Shown in pieces: positions 34,601 to 47,150 of a stretch of 64,000 nucleotides of DNA. This DNA is from Clytia hemisphaerica (taxonomy: Eukaryota; Cnidaria; Hydrozoa; Leptothecata; Clytiidae), in assembly GCA_902728285.1 (NCBI GenBank), contig CACVBU010000950.1, positions 32,239-96,238 on the forward strand, in the 5' to 3' direction. Position numbers and translations under genes: made by a program. The notes under the pieces are model-generated. The model ran no database searches and was not told where the DNA came from. It saw nothing but the letters and a program-made list of their open reading frames with translations. Numbering within the stretch: the first letter of the stretch is position 1; every line of letters begins with the position of its first letter.

Positions 34601-36459
34601 CCTTAAAAAACGAATTTTCGTATTTTGGGGAAATTCCCTTTAACCAAATAAGAAAATATAGCTCTTCTCAAAGTTGGCTCGTTATTTTTTTCTATTTATT
34701 TGCACAATGATGCAAGATTGCAATGCCTAAAATGTGACGGAGACCGATTTTCGAAAAAAATTATAATTGGGCAAATTTGGGCCAAAAATTGCCTAAAAAT
34801 AGGGTTTTTTAGACTTTGTGTAAAATCCTGTCATTACTTTTTTCTGACTTTTTGTACAAAGATGGAGGGCAAGATTCTCTAAAGAATGGCTGAATTGTTT
34901 TTTCCTGGAAAATTCCTATTCGCCTTAAAAGACGGATTTTCGTATTTTGGGGAAATTCCCTTTAACCAAATAAGAAAATGTAGCTTTTCTCAATGTTGAC
35001 TCATAATTTTTTTCTGATTTTTTGCACACTGATGCAAAATGGCAATGCCCAAAATGTGACGGAGCCAGATTTTTAAGGAACATTTTTTGTGCAAATTTGG
35101 GCCAAAAACAGCTTAAAAGGTTTTTTGGGCCTGAATGGTTTAAGTGATTTTCGTATTTGGGGAAATTCCTTTTTACCATTTTACATTATTCAACACACAA
35201 GCTTTATTTTTCCATTCTAAATTTTTGTACAAATATTGTCACTTTTTTCTTATTTTCATCTGATGTTAATCATTAGGTAGGTCCATTCAGAATGTTGCTT
35301 GTTATCATTGTATTTAAACTTGTTTTCACATTTCCGTTACAATACATTTGATCATGAACTGACATTAGTTCACTATGTTTTTTATGCAACCGTGTGACGA
35401 CGAAAATTGCAAGCCAATGAAATTCTCGATGTAAAGCGTTCTTTTCTTGAAGAAGGATTTCATGATGTTAAAGATTTTATATATAGTTACCAGTGTGGAT
35501 TATACTTCCCTGTAAAACATACGTTTTTCCTTACTATTTTCAGAGGATTGTGTAATATTTACCGATCTTTCTAAAGAAATGACGCTGTTTGATGGCGGTC
35601 GCACCATGACACGGCTGATGCAAGCTGTCCGCGAAGATAACGGGTAGGGAACTGATTTCTTGTTGCTAAAAAAAAATCGACAGTTGTGCTATACCCTATA
35701 CCGGGTGTATAAATAATAGCCTATAGTTGAGGAAACTTTTTATGAAATTTGAAAAGTATTGCAAGTATTGCTTCGATGGTCAAAATGTTAAGAACAAGTT
35801 AAAGGCTTCGTGGACTGTAAAATATCTAATTTCTTAGGAAAATAAACAAAAATACTCAACAAATGGCGAAAATAAGAGTATGCTAAGAAAAACTTTAGGC
35901 TTAAAACTCAAAAAGTTAAAAATATGTATTCAGAATTTTTGGATGTTCTTATAAAAAAAACGTTTATAATATGTGTCTTTGTTTCGATGCAATGAAGTAA
36001 TCAGTTCCGACCAACTAGTTTTCATTGTATTATTGACGACTTCACAATTTCAGAGCATTTAAATAAACTTCTTTAAGAAAACTTAAAAAGCGTAGAAGCA
36101 GCAAATTGATAAGACAGAAGATAGAAGCTTCAAAAGAAATTTTCGTCATTTTACTTGACTTTATCAGCACATCTTTTTTGCAACCAAGTAAAGATATCTT
36201 CAGATTAGGGTCTCTTTAAAACATAGTTTATTATTGATTTCAATTCTTATCTTCTTCTTTTTGTCATTTCAGAAATGATTGGAAAACTTTCAACCCCCAA
36301 TCAAACGTGAGGTGGATTTTGTTTTTATTGAGGGAGCTGATTAAACGGTGTGAACATACGGTGAAGTTGAAAGGTCTTTTGACCAGACTCGAGCGATATA
36401 AATCGTGCTATCAGATGCTGCCTCATTTTGACGAGATATTCGATATGACGAAAAAATAA
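25683..36459 (+). CDS. integrase-like domain / haspin-like kinase fusion, 17 exons, 702 aa
   Basis: Exons: 25683-25949, 28113-28223, 28580-28687, 28933-29245, 29516-29593, 29912-29972, 30122-30192, 30365-30489, 31357-31445, 31623-31704, 31987-32057, 32253-32291, 32843-32934, 33445-33563, 33744-33939, 35544-35643, 36273-36459. All introns are GT-AG and phases agree at all 16 junctions; total 2,109 nt with TAA. Residues ~20-310 resemble integrases of the gypsy/Ginger type as kept in KRBA2-like host proteins; ~410-700 are a haspin-type Ser/Thr kinase, a family that phosphorylates histone H3 Thr3 in mitosis. An acidic, Thr/Ser-rich linker joins them. An in-frame stop precedes the first ATG; the third ATG (25713) has the best Kozak context. 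Intron 1 (2.2 kb) and intron 15 (1.6 kb) hold repeats. A variant poly(A) signal attaaa lies at 36649. It could alternatively be two genes mis-joined, but the phases argue against this. Confidence 0.85.
26409..26750. mobile_element. TIR element (cagggcccgcgccac) in intron 1
   Basis: Perfect 15-bp inverted ends cagggcccgcgccac / gtggcgcgggccctg enclose 342 bp that also has inner inverted ggggggccatggccccccc and catggttgcgcctcc. No clean TSD was found (only a shared ttttg). Diverged relatives occur near 46.4-46.7 kb. Confidence 0.75.
27168..27266. repeat. hairpin MITE in intron 1
   Basis: aataactccagcatcaaagcaatgat pairs with gtcattgttttgatgctggagttttta; ~26-bp arms around a ~45-bp loop. Confidence 0.7.
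32611..32793. mobile_element. palindromic MITE in intron 12
   Basis: ataaattacgtcacaaacat...gattaccatggtgatta pairs with taatcaccatggcaat...atgttcgtgacgtgatttat; arms of ~62 bp with ~85% match, 60-bp loop. It lies between exons 12 and 13 of the kinase gene. Confidence 0.75.
34265..35175. repeat. ~325-bp tandem repeat in intron 15
   Basis: Units begin near 34,336, 34,661 and 34,983 with gcttttctca..ttggctc and contain cacaatgatgcaaaatggca and gtgacggagcc; the third is partial. The array is preceded by a (tccg)n/(tctg)n tract at 34,306-34,331 and ggtaccccggtggagg. A single inverted copy lies at 7.8-8.0 kb, so this is a dispersed family. Confidence 0.8.
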
Positions 36460-37051
36460 GAGCTTTTACTGTACACGTTTCTTTTTAAGAATCTAGTTTT
36501 ACCAAGCAGCCTCAATGTTTCTTAAGAAATCGGCCTTTTTAGCCTTAAATGTTTTTTACATGTTTCTAAACTTTTTGACATAATCAGCCTATTTTTCATG
36601 CAAAGAAAAAATAACATTTGTGTTGATTAGAAGGTTCTTAAAAAACGAATTAAAAAATGACATTTTCTCATTCTTAGCCTCAGCATGTTTCTTAAGATGT
36701 CTCTTAGTTTTTAAGCATTCTAAGCCTCATGTTTCTTAAAAGTGTGTTTCTTAAAAAAAACGTGTATTTCCAAATAAGATTGTGATCAGTATCTCATTCA
36801 TCTACATTTTTTGAGTTTTCTTTTTTGAGTTTTCAGATTGCTCTTATTTTTTCTCTATATTGAATAACTTGTCAAAATCATTCTTATAAAACTACTTCGT
36901 AATTCTTTTGAGTTTTACTTTTTACTTTGAATGATTCAAGTTTTCACGTATCTGTCGTTACTTTACGTAAGCATCTGATACACAATTTGTATGGTTTGAT
37001 TCTTCTTGAAAGGAAGGGAACTTTCTAATCCAAGAAAAATGTGCGTTTTAA

Positions 37052-37893
37052 GGGCTCTGACCATAGTTAAAGAATTTGTTAAGGGATTTGAAGAAAAAAC
37101 TTTTGCTTTGGGTTACTTGAAACGTTTAACAAAAAGTTGCCTTTATAAGTTGTTTTGTAATTCACACGCTTTTTTTATAAGAATGGTGTTTTTTCATTTC
37201 ATCATGGATATTCTTAACTTTTCTGGGAAAATCATCCTAAAATATTCTTAGGGTATTTTATTAGGTTAGGGTCGAAATGTAGCCAAAATCTAACAAGAAA
37301 TACACACCTGAAGCAAAATTGGCATTTTTGTGAAAAATTCGAGGCTTACTGGGGGAAAACTGGCAATTTACAGTTAGAATTGCTCTGTAAATAGCATTCT
37401 TAGATTTTGTTGCCTTGTTCCATGATGCTGATATTCTTACGATATTCTTAATTTTTTGGCCATTTTAATCATGGACATTCTTATAAAGTGTTTTCTTATA
37501 AAAAAAGAAGCGTGTATCCCTTCAAAAGTGGTCATATGCGGTTTTAGACCCTTGTCGAACTTATCAGATGAAGAGCTTTGTAATTGTAATTTCATTGTTT
37601 TTTAACGAGCGTTGCACTCCTCATGTTTCTTGAAAAATTTTAAAGTGATGTATAAAAAATTATGACAGTTTTTCTACGAAAAATGCTAACGCAATAACTT
37701 TTTCAAAATGTCTATTCTTCACCGAAAATAAGGTCCTTAAAGTTTTATTACACTACTTCTTCGCAAAAGTCTTCACTCTCTTCCTCGTCAAATGATTCAT
37801 TCCGATTTTTTAATTTTCAGTTTCTTGGTTACATCAGGTAGAAATCTATATTTTGTACATGAGAATAAAAGAAATCCACCTTGGTCAGAGCCC
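37052..37893. mobile_element. TTAA-flanked TIR element, copy A
   Basis: gggctctgaccatagt and the inverted ggtcagagccc are each bordered by TTAA (37,048-37,051, 37,894-37,897). TTAA duplication is the mark of piggyBac or Kolobok elements. No transposase is seen. Confidence 0.8.
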
Positions 37894-38112
37894 TTAAACC
37901 TTATTACCATAGCAGCGAAAATACTAGTAATTCCTAGTATAATGGAAAACACCTCTCAGAGATTTTTGTTAAATTTGTAGTTGAGTAACTTTGCTTTCCT
38001 GTGTCTGTGGAATTTAACTCTAACAGACGGGTCAAATTAAGTAGTGATTTTGCAGATGGAATAGAACAACAAGTACAAGAATGCTTTGTATTCTACTCGA
38101 TTGCTTACGTAA

Positions 38113-38155
38113 TTTGATAAATTTGGTAAATTTGGTAAATTTGGTAAATTTTGAA
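38113..38155. repeat. (aatttggta)n short tandem repeat
   Basis: A 9-10 bp unit, aatttggta, in four to five copies. Confidence 0.75.
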
Positions 38156-39249
38156 TAGGTGAAATCTATCAGAGGCCACTGCTTATCAGTGTATCTATTT
38201 TATTTTTAAAAGTTTACCCTGAAGGCTTTGAATAATCAAAAGTTGGCAGTGAGAAAGAATTAGATAAACCAAGAAACATTTGAACAATGGTTTTTTTATT
38301 TCGACTTTTCAGACCTATCGTTGAGGCCTGTTCAAGCTAGTGAAATATTAGTTTCGCCTATTTTGTAGTTATGGATATTCCAGATAAAAAGTTAACCCAG
38401 CTTTCAAAATTTATCAAAACAACTCTGGGAAGATTTTTCGGTCTGGTGGACTTCTTATTTTGGTTAAATAGTAAAGGTAATAGTAATTCATCAAGTTTCG
38501 TTATGCTGTTAGTAATTGGTTAGCATCACAAGAAATATTGACCGAAGTGAGCAATGAAGGGAATAAAGTGCTGTTGAAGACTAAAGAAATAACCCATCTT
38601 AAGGGAGAGGAAGGGGATAGAAACCGTATTTACTTAGAGGTTCCCTGTATAGCTTTCAACTTTTCCGTGTTGCCACACCGTTTTTATTTTAGTTTGTAAG
38701 TATGTTCATTTTTAGGACATTATTTGAGAGATTTGGAAAATTGTATATGACTTTATAAAGTCAATGAAATGCTCATTGACTTTATTATTATAGAGGTGAT
38801 TTAGTTTGTCTTTGATCGTTAATCTGATGGAAATGTACATGAGGCGTGATTTGTAATTATCTGAAATGCAACCTACAAGGAATAAAGGATGACAAAAATG
38901 AGTTCACTCATGGGACCAATAAATACAGGGATCTATTTAGAAGAGTTTTGTGTCTTTCTTGCTATGATGTATCTATGTTTATATGGACAATTGTGTAAGG
39001 TTTGTTATCCAAGGTAAAATATGAAAACATGACATGAAAAGTAAATTTGCTTAAATTGAATCATTTGTAGTTTGTAGTGGAAAGAATGTTTATGTTTTCA
39101 TTTTCGTCGTGGTGAAAAAGGAATTTTAATTTTGGTAAAAAATATCTCGTTTTGTCATGTACTTTTCATCTTGTTGTGGTGAAAGATGTCTTTTAAATTT
39201 TGGAAAAATACCGTGAATTGTAGTTCATTTGTTTTGAAATTTTGCTGCT

Positions 39250-39320
39250 TTGATTGGTCAGTCATTTGAGGGCTATACATGTTAGCCTCCACTGATGCAA
39301 GTTACCCGACTTCACGGTAT
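39250..39320. mobile_element. single-arm copy of the 13.05-kb MITE
   Basis: tgattggtcagtcatttgag...gttagcctccactgatgcaa and gttacccgacttcacggtat match one arm of 13,048-13,280; the other arm is absent. Confidence 0.7.
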
Positions 39321-39710
39321 CTCTTTAAAAATCGACCGGTTCAGATGATGTTTTGCGATGGATGAGTATTCAAAAGACAATTCTTACTAATGAAAATGCA
39401 CAAATATCGCTTTCTCTTCGTTGAAATCATTCAATGGTTATCCATGTGAGTCTTACTTTTTTGGTATTTCCACTTTTGTTATGTTGTAAAAATTTCTATG
39501 TAATTGACGTACGGTTTTAGATAAAAATTGCCTAACGATGTATTTGATACTTGAAACAAAAAAATTGAAACAGAACCAATGGAATATCATCAGACAATCA
39601 ACTAAGGTAAGGACAAGACTATTCTCCAATTTTCCAAATCTCTCTTTTAGCCATTTCATTTAATTTCATTTTAGTCGTTTTTAGATTTTTTAGGATCATT
39701 TGTTTCGAGC

Positions 39711-39815
39711 CCAACTGGCACACAACATTGTTTCAACGTTTATCCAATACTTATCTAATTATCAGAACATCTAACGTTAGATGAACGTTGAGACAACGTT
39801 GTGTGCCAGTCGGAT
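39711..39815. repeat. hairpin MITE (actggcacacaac)
   Basis: ccaactggcacacaacattg and caacgttgtgtgccagtcgg are inverted ~29-bp arms, with an inner ctaacgttag palindrome. Confidence 0.75.
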
Positions 39816-40779
39816 TTTTGCTGATATATCCATTTCTTTTGTTTTACAACTCCTTAAAAACGTTTCTTGTCTTCACAAGTTAAACTTAAAATCTTCTGAT
39901 TTTTTTAATTCTTGTTTTACATTTCTAGGAGCGCTTTAATGCTTTCATTTTAGAATCTGTTCAGGATGCACTATTGCTTGCTAACATGTGGAAACCACTT
40001 AAAAGGGAACTAAATAGTTCAATCACCCTGACATTGTTTCCATTGCAAAGCCAAAAATGTACATCCTTGTCGTAAACAGACTTTTTTAAGGATTGAAAAC
40101 CAACGCAGATATTGTACATGAATCTAGCTTCTCGTTTTGATGCTTTTCACCAAAGTTCGTCCTAAAAAGCCTCTCAAGGAAATCACTGCATTGAATTAGT
40201 TGAATTAGTCTTTTTTAGTAACTTTATTCCTCGCTTAAGGTTTTCTTTTATTCTTTACATAATTTGGATTTTAAGAACTTAGTAATCGAAAAATTATTAC
40301 AATTTTTGTACAAACTTTTTTTTAAACTTTGTTTTGTAGTAAAAAAATTAATAGAAATTCCTTAATAATAATTAATATGATTAATTTTGTATATAATTCA
40401 GAATTATACTTTTTGAAAAAATATTTACAACTAAAAAATATTTATGTAGAAAAATAATATTTTGAATTTTTTTTTGATATTCTAATTTGCTTTTTAATTT
40501 TGTACTAATAATCTATTAGAGGAAGTGTAACCATTCTGTAATGTTTGAATTGATTTTTGTAAACATTTTTTATTTTTTTAGCATTTAAAATAATTCTTGT
40601 AAATTTTGACGCTCGATAGTTCTTTTTTTCTCCTGTTGAGATTTGGGCTGAATTTTTGAACACGAGATGCCTCAAATTTTTGTCGAGTGATAATGTGATT
40701 TAGTCGAATGATATTTTGAGGTTAAAATTTGTTTTTCAGAATATTCTTCTAGTCACGGCAAGCTATAAAGTCCTTTTAA

Positions 40780-41900
40780 ACTGGAAACTTTTTTGAAGAA
40801 TGGTACTAATTTTGTTATGTTTGAATTCATTTTATGTAATCATTTAAAGGGCCCCTTTAAAGGGAAAGAAATCAACGACAAACAACATTATGATTACATA
40901 ATAAAATATGGAATTTACACATGTCAGAATTTATGTACGGCAGAAATTCATTTTCTTAAAAGAAGCGAATATTTTTTTTCATAATTTTGGACTTAATATT
41001 TTTTTTCTGAATAATATTTTAAGCTATTTTTCTAATATACAGTATTTTCAACGTTTTTCAAGATAATTTGAGGTTTGATTCTGCATTCCGTTGCATCAAG
41101 TCGAAGTCGAAGTCGTTCTGTCCTGAAAATTTCTTTCTATCATGTTTGAATTCATTTTTTGTGAAATTTTAAAGCTGCAATCTTGTTCAAAATCAAACAG
41201 CATATATGATCACTGAACATGGAATCAGACATGACAGAATTTATGTTACCTTGATTTACATTTCAATACTTTGCTAGTCACGTTAAGTCGAAGTCGTTTT
41301 GTACTGCAAGTCTTTTGAAAGGAAGATTGTCAGAACAAAATATGGAATTAGACATGACAGAATTTATGTACACGCAGAAACTTTTTTTATCGATATAAAA
41401 TATGTTAATATTTTTCATAATTATGAACTTGTTTTTTTTGTATATCTTGATATTTTTAGCCCTCATATTATGGGTTAACATTTTTCTAAAAATAGATTTT
41501 TCAGCTTTCCTGGAAATAATTTTGTGCGATTTTTTTTAAGCATTTTGCATTTGGTTGTATCAAGTCGGAATCATTGTTTCCTGAGAATTTCTTTCTGCCA
41601 TGTCTGAATTCATTTTTTCAGATCATTTAAAGCTGACCTAATAAATGACCTACTAAATAAAATCTTATTCACAATCAAACAGCCTATGATCACTGAACAT
41701 GGAATCAGACATGACAGAATTTTTCAACACTTTGCTAGTCACGTCAAATCGTACTGAAAATCTTTTGAAATCTCATTTTTGCAATGTTCCAATTCATCTT
41801 TTGTAATCATTTAAAAATGACATAATGCAATAAATGTATATACTAAGAAATGTCATAAGATTACAGAATATGAAATAAGACATTTAGTGAGGTGCAGGTA
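40780..41900. repeat. degenerate ~320-450 bp tandem repeats
   Basis: The blocks gctagtcacg, gtcgaagtcgt, tttgaattcattttttgt and catgacagaatttatgt recur in the same order three to four times with indels and A/T drift. Open frames here (40,793-40,984, 41,278-41,481) are not conserved between units. Confidence 0.6.
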
Positions 41901-42639
41901 TACGCCTTTATTCCTAATTTATGGACAAAAGTATTTTAATGTTTTACAGGATTTTAAATAAATTTATAAATTTGTGTAAGTATGAATATTTTTAATATTT
42001 ATAATTATGAAATAAGCTCTAAATTTTACAAAAAATATTTTTTTTATTCAAAAAATATGACTCCATTCCCTTTTAGAATTTTTTTTCAATTAGCTAGTTC
42101 GCAAAGTTGAAATCGTTTGTTCTGGATTTTAAGGCCTTCTTCCTAAACAGCAAGAACTGTTCAATACATATCCAGTATGATTTCTGGCCCTAATTTCTGC
42201 CAGTTTCGAATTGGAAAATTTCTAAAATCACGCTTACACGCTTTTCTTTTTACAAGAAAAACCTCTATAAAAATATCAGGGTGAGATTTCAGAGTTAGAA
42301 CAATAGGCCTATTGTTTAGAACAATAGGAAAATAAGAGTAATGCTCACCCTCAGCCAAAGTACACTATTCTTATAAAAAAGCGTGTATTTGTCCATGTTG
42401 TTTTTTAGCATAAGCATTTCAAACATAACAATTTACTCAAACACTTTTGAGTGATGAATAGAAGTTAAAAATATTCAGAGACGAGGTCATAAATGTTACT
42501 CCTACCTTGAGGTTTCGACTGTACCAAAATAAATCGATAGTAAAAATCTTTTAGCAGACCTCCGGATATTATAGTGGAATCCCTTTAACTCGAACCACTA
42601 TTACAAGTTTGCTGGTCCTTTCAGTTAATTATTACTTAT

Positions 42640-43190
42640 AACTTACTTTACTTTATGTCCTTTATGCGACCGCAGTCGAGTACGCCTTCACAACATCCTA
42701 TCATTCATCATTGTTGGCAGATCTTCTAGCTGGACATTTGTTTCTCTGACAATGCAATCAATGAAATTTAAAGGACGCTATCCTCTAGTTGGGCATTTCA
42801 ACCTCAAAAAAAGTACGTCGGAAACGATTTCTTCTTTTGCTCTGTGGCAATAACCTGCTACCCTTGTTTTTCTTTGATTGACGACACTTGAGATGGACAG
42901 GAGATTTTCATAGATTTCAGCTTTGGTTTTGTGCTGGCGCCATGAGATATTTTTCACTCTCATGAGAAGACGGGTGTAGCAACCACCAAGACGAACCTTT
43001 ACTTCTTTCTTCATGGTCCAAGTTTCCGCACCGTAAAGTAGGATGTTTTCTACACAGGCTTTGAAAAAGGATATTTTTGTTTTGTTAGAAATTGTTGATT
43101 GTCACACATTGTGTAGGCGGTTACATGCAGACCATGCTTGCGCTTTTCGAGTGTTGAACTCTTTTCTGCAGTCTACGACGTAGGAGCCTA
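42640..43190 (-). pseudogene. C-terminal fragment of APE-type LINE
   Basis: The minus-strand frame reads CRKEFNTRKAQAWSACNRLH, a TGA in place of a Trp, then FFKACVENILLYGAETWTMK and KVRLGGCYTRLLMRV ... EIVSDVLFLRLKCPTRG, and then breaks. These are the post-RT thumb and tail motifs of the same LINE family whose front half lies at 10.2-12.6 kb. 5'-truncated and dead. Confidence 0.82.
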
Positions 43191-43611
43191 GGGGTTTGAA
43201 GCATTGAGTTTCAAGCCCGAAGGGCTAGAGGTCAATCTCTAACCTTTCTCAGGCAAGAAAAATTGAAGCCTTAAAATATGCGCCGTATTTTTGATGACGA
43301 ATTGAATCTAGCAATTCCTTTGTTTTCGAGTGATATATTTTTCGAAATTAAGCGGTAAATTTTAGTTTCAATCCGTCATTTGTGTAAAAAAGGCCGCGCA
43401 ACTTTGGTAGGATTTGTTGGCTTCAAATCCTACCAAAGAGATTGACTTCTAGCCCTTCGGGCTTATACTTCATTGGTTTGAAGTTTGAGACTTTGTTTAG
43501 TGTATTTTCATCGGTTGAGGCTAACGGTAAATTACTTATAAAATCTTACTCCATAACTCGAAATTTCCTTAACTTGTACAAATTTGCGTTCCCGTGCGTT
43601 TTCGAATTAAG

Positions 43612-44318
43612 GGCTCTGACCATAGTGAATTTTTCATAATCGCCGTGTTTAAAATGTGTTTTCTGACTGATGTAACCAACCAAACTATGGCATGTTATAC
43701 ATTTTCTGTTAGAAAAACTATTCCTGAATCTGAAAATTCAAAAATTGCGATGAAATAATTTGATGAAGAAGAAAATGAAGACTTTTGCGAGGAAAAATAT
43801 TTCAACTTTGAAGAGCTTAGTTTCGGCGAAGAAAAAACATTTTGAAAATTTTTTCGCATTAGATGGTGTATCTTTCACCAAACAATAAAAATTTTTGCGG
43901 AAAATTTTTGTAAATGCTTCTTTGTCTCAAAATCTTCAAAATAGTGGTTTTTCATCAATTTTTCATCTGGATTTTGCTTAAAAAAACAGTCATAATTTTT
44001 GACACATCTTTTTAGAAAAATTTTCCGCAAAATTTAAAATAGTTCAATTCTTTGCGGACAATGTAAAGAAATTTTGAAACAAAAAGGTTAATTACCCATT
44101 AAAACTTAGCGCTTTTTATAAAAGAAGGTGCAACATATTATTAACGTCTTTTTAAAGTTCATAACGTCATTTCTGCAATTAAATTCTTAATTACTCTGAA
44201 GGGATTTGATTAAAAAGCAATTTATAAAGGCAATTCTTTGTTAAAAGTGTTAAAGAACCTAAAACATAACTTTTATGTTCAAATACTAAAATCAATTTTC
44301 CGACTATGGTCAGAGCCC
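43612..44318. mobile_element. TTAA-flanked TIR element, copy B
   Basis: gggctctgaccatagt...actatggtcagagccc with TTAA on both sides (43,608-43,611, 44,319-44,322). Internal A/T-rich sequence resembles copy C, including a Glu-rich frame start (gaagaagaaaatgaagac). Confidence 0.85.
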
Positions 44319-44590
44319 TTAACTACATTTGCAGAGCGAGAACAACTACTAGAAGCTTTTTACTTAAAGGGACATTACAGTAGTAAAATGTAAACATTGT
44401 GCGAACCACGTATCATTAAAAAGAACAATTAAAATCACGTGTCCAAAACAAAGTTGTGAAACAATTGAACAATCAAAATTAGCCATATTTGGTTTGATTT
44501 TTTATTTTGACATGTGACATTTGTTTTGATTTTGTATCCGCTGCATACAGTTTGTTTACAAATTTCGCAAGTACTGTTATGTCCCTTTAA

Positions 44591-45274
44591 GGGCTCTGGA
44601 CGATTTTACACCAACTTAAATGGCAATTTCTGCATTTTAAAAAGATCAATGTATAACTTTTTTTATATGTCCTCTTAAACCTACCTTTTTAGAATTTAAA
44701 AATCGAAAAATTGAAATGAAAAAATTAAATGAAGAAGAAAACGAAGAGTTTTTTGAAGAAGAGTATTTCACCTTTCAAAGCCCTAATCTCGGTAAAAATC
44801 TAACATTTTGGATTTTTTTTGGTTCAGGTGATGAATCTATTTACTATCTAAAAACACAATTTTTGAATTTTTTTTGCAAGTATCTTTCCTTTAAAATCTC
44901 CAACAAACCTCATTTCGGGCAATTTTCTCCACTAAATTTCCATACGAAAACAGCTATAACTCGAGATGTAGCCAAATAGATAATATTTCCGAAAAAATCT
45001 AAATAAAGAAATTATTTGTCACTAACTTAAAAAAAGTTTGAAACAATAAAAATTATTTCCATAAGAATATTAGGCTTTTTTTGTGAAAAGTACACGTATA
45101 GCGTTGTTATGACGTTTTATTAAGGTCCATGCCACACTTATTCCTTAATTACTCGTGATGTAATTATATAAAATCATTTTTTCAAAAGCAGTTTGTTCTT
45201 AAATATGTCAAAGAAACGAAAACGAAGGTTTTATCTTCAAATTCTGAAATTGATTTTCACTATAACCAGAGCCC
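44591..45274. mobile_element. TTAA-flanked TIR element, copy C
   Basis: gggctctgga...aaccagagccc with TTAA on both sides (44,587-44,590, 45,275-45,278). An 87-codon frame at 44,716-44,979 (LNEEENEEFFEEEYFTF) is open here but interrupted by stops in copy B, so it is not a conserved protein. Confidence 0.82.
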
Positions 45275-45289
45275 TTAAAAAAGCTTGTT

Positions 45290-47150
45290 TATTTCTCATT
45301 TTACAGTTTAGCGTGAAAACCACAATCATTACGGGAAGTGAGATTTTATGCTTATTTCAGTGCAATTTAAGAGGGTCTGATTTTAAAAATTTCAATCGTC
45401 TCAATTGTTATTCCATAGAATTATTATCAGATAGAATGAATTCATGCTTTTTTCCTCAAAATGAAGCGTGTCTGTAAAAATAGGTCCCTTAGTTGCAATG
45501 GGAATTCAATTGCACGTGTGCAATGATAATGTCATTTCTTTGTTCTTATCGTATTTCGATTGCATATTTTCTCATGCTTGATTGGATTCTTTTGAATTCT
45601 CAAAAAATTATGCACATAATTTGATTATTTTCAACTGGAAATTTCGGGCACTTCGGTCCCCTCAATGCAAATAAGAATTACATATTTGAAATCAGCTCAT
45701 TTTATAGATTCACCAGTGTTGAAGACTATTTGAAAACGCACTTCTAAGAAAAGAAAATTGGGTGTCAAGTTTTCACCTAAATTAGTTATTCTTTCCATAT
45801 AGACTAAAATTGATTTTTTAATTTTAGGAGTTAAAATCGATGGAATCACTAAATTTCAGCTCCTAAAACTCCAGATTGTAAGCTAAAATAGATTTTTAAA
45901 TATCAATCGTTTTCCAAAACTAAAAATTTCGTAACTGAGAAAAAATACCGTGCAAACATACCCTTATAATAAGATTTCTATCCAAGAAACGTTTTTACGA
46001 CCAATAATCACTTTAAACAAAGGGAATCTGAATCGTCTGAATAGATGATGAAGTAGCCAAAGTGATATATTATTCTATCTGATAACAGTTCACTGGTTAT
46101 TCCCAGCTAAAAGAGTAAAGTGCATTGTAATACCTCCTTTCAGCTAATGCATGTAAAAATGCGATTTCATAGTCTGATATTTTAAAGCCCACGCATGGGA
46201 AAAAGTATTTTTACATGCATTATGCGGTTGTCCCACTTTTACATGGAAGAACCCACCCCAGAGAATGGTCATTTCACACGCAACGGTTTTAAATATTTCC
46301 TTCCGGTGATAGCTCCGTCACGTTTTTCACATACTTTCTATAGCTTTATTTCTGGGAAAGAAATAAAGTCGGGAAGATGGCCATTTAAAGACATAGTAGA
46401 GGGTTGAAAATTTTCTCCCGTCGACGTAAACCATGGTTGCACCTCTTTAATCGCTAAACTTTTGCCCTCTCCACTTCCAAATCCCATATCACCAGAGAGC
46501 TAAGCCTCACTCTTATTGCAAAGTAGAAGGTAAAGAGCTTGAACCACCTATACCGTATATCCTATATTTAGTGCTTACAACATGCAGGGTATTCGCAAGC
46601 CTCATTTCTGGCTGCTAAGACCAGCATTTTTGAGCTAATTGCAAAGCATGAATTATTGAAACTTTTGCCATTCAGCGCAAGCCATGGCTGCACCTCCTTA
46701 GATTTTTATTCAGTAAAGTAAAAGTAAAATATTTTTGCCCTTATATAGCTATTTAGAACAAACTTTACACAAATCATCACACTTCCCAAAAGGGAAATCT
46801 TGTTCACTTTTCTTTTTGGGTCTCCTGCAAGAGACGCAGAGAAAAACTATCGAGTCAGATGTATTTGGTAACCTTAGAATAAAAGGGCTCAATCACAAAA
46901 TTGTTACTTTTCCAGTTTCTTGATTGATTTAACTCTTACGAGAGAGAGGGAAAATACCCTGGGAATAGGCCTAGAATAAATAAAATCATTTAACCTAGTA
47001 AATCATAGCGCTAGATAAAAATTCGCCGTAGCTAAACTATTACTTAAAATCTAATAATCAAATGAAACCATTCCCAGCGGTCTTTATTATTTCAAATCAT
47101 GAATTTTTATCCAATTCAGACATTTTCACAATTTTATACAAACTAAGCCG
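45290..47150. other. no gene; decayed relatives of the intron-1 TIR element
   Basis: Words ccatggttgcacctc (46,430) and ccatggctgcacctcctta (46,684) plus gtcgacg match the 26.4-26.75 kb element, so degraded copies lie at about 46,380-46,720. The rest is A/T-rich without coding signal. Confidence 0.45.

Larger units (their letters stand above)
31623..36459 (+). other. domain: haspin-like kinase (exons 10-17)
   Basis: Glycine loop IGEGSFGEVF (residues 414-423); VIK with K435 as the ATP-anchoring Lys, followed by the haspin-typical IIPIG; alpha-C Glu E454 in IAEIAINKK; SGKYPIFLRRLWSEW; hinge YVVMELCHGGDM; catalytic loop EHRDLHMGNVL (D560, N565), whose H-R-D-L-H-x-G-N form is characteristic of haspin; IIDFTLSRL (D599), the haspin DYT equivalent in place of DFG; IFTDLS; then NVRWILFLLRELI and the C-terminal helix to DMTKK. 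All residues needed for phosphotransfer are present, so the kinase is predicted active. The usual D-F-D/YR segment after the activation region is replaced by FDGGRTMTRLM. Confidence 0.9.
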
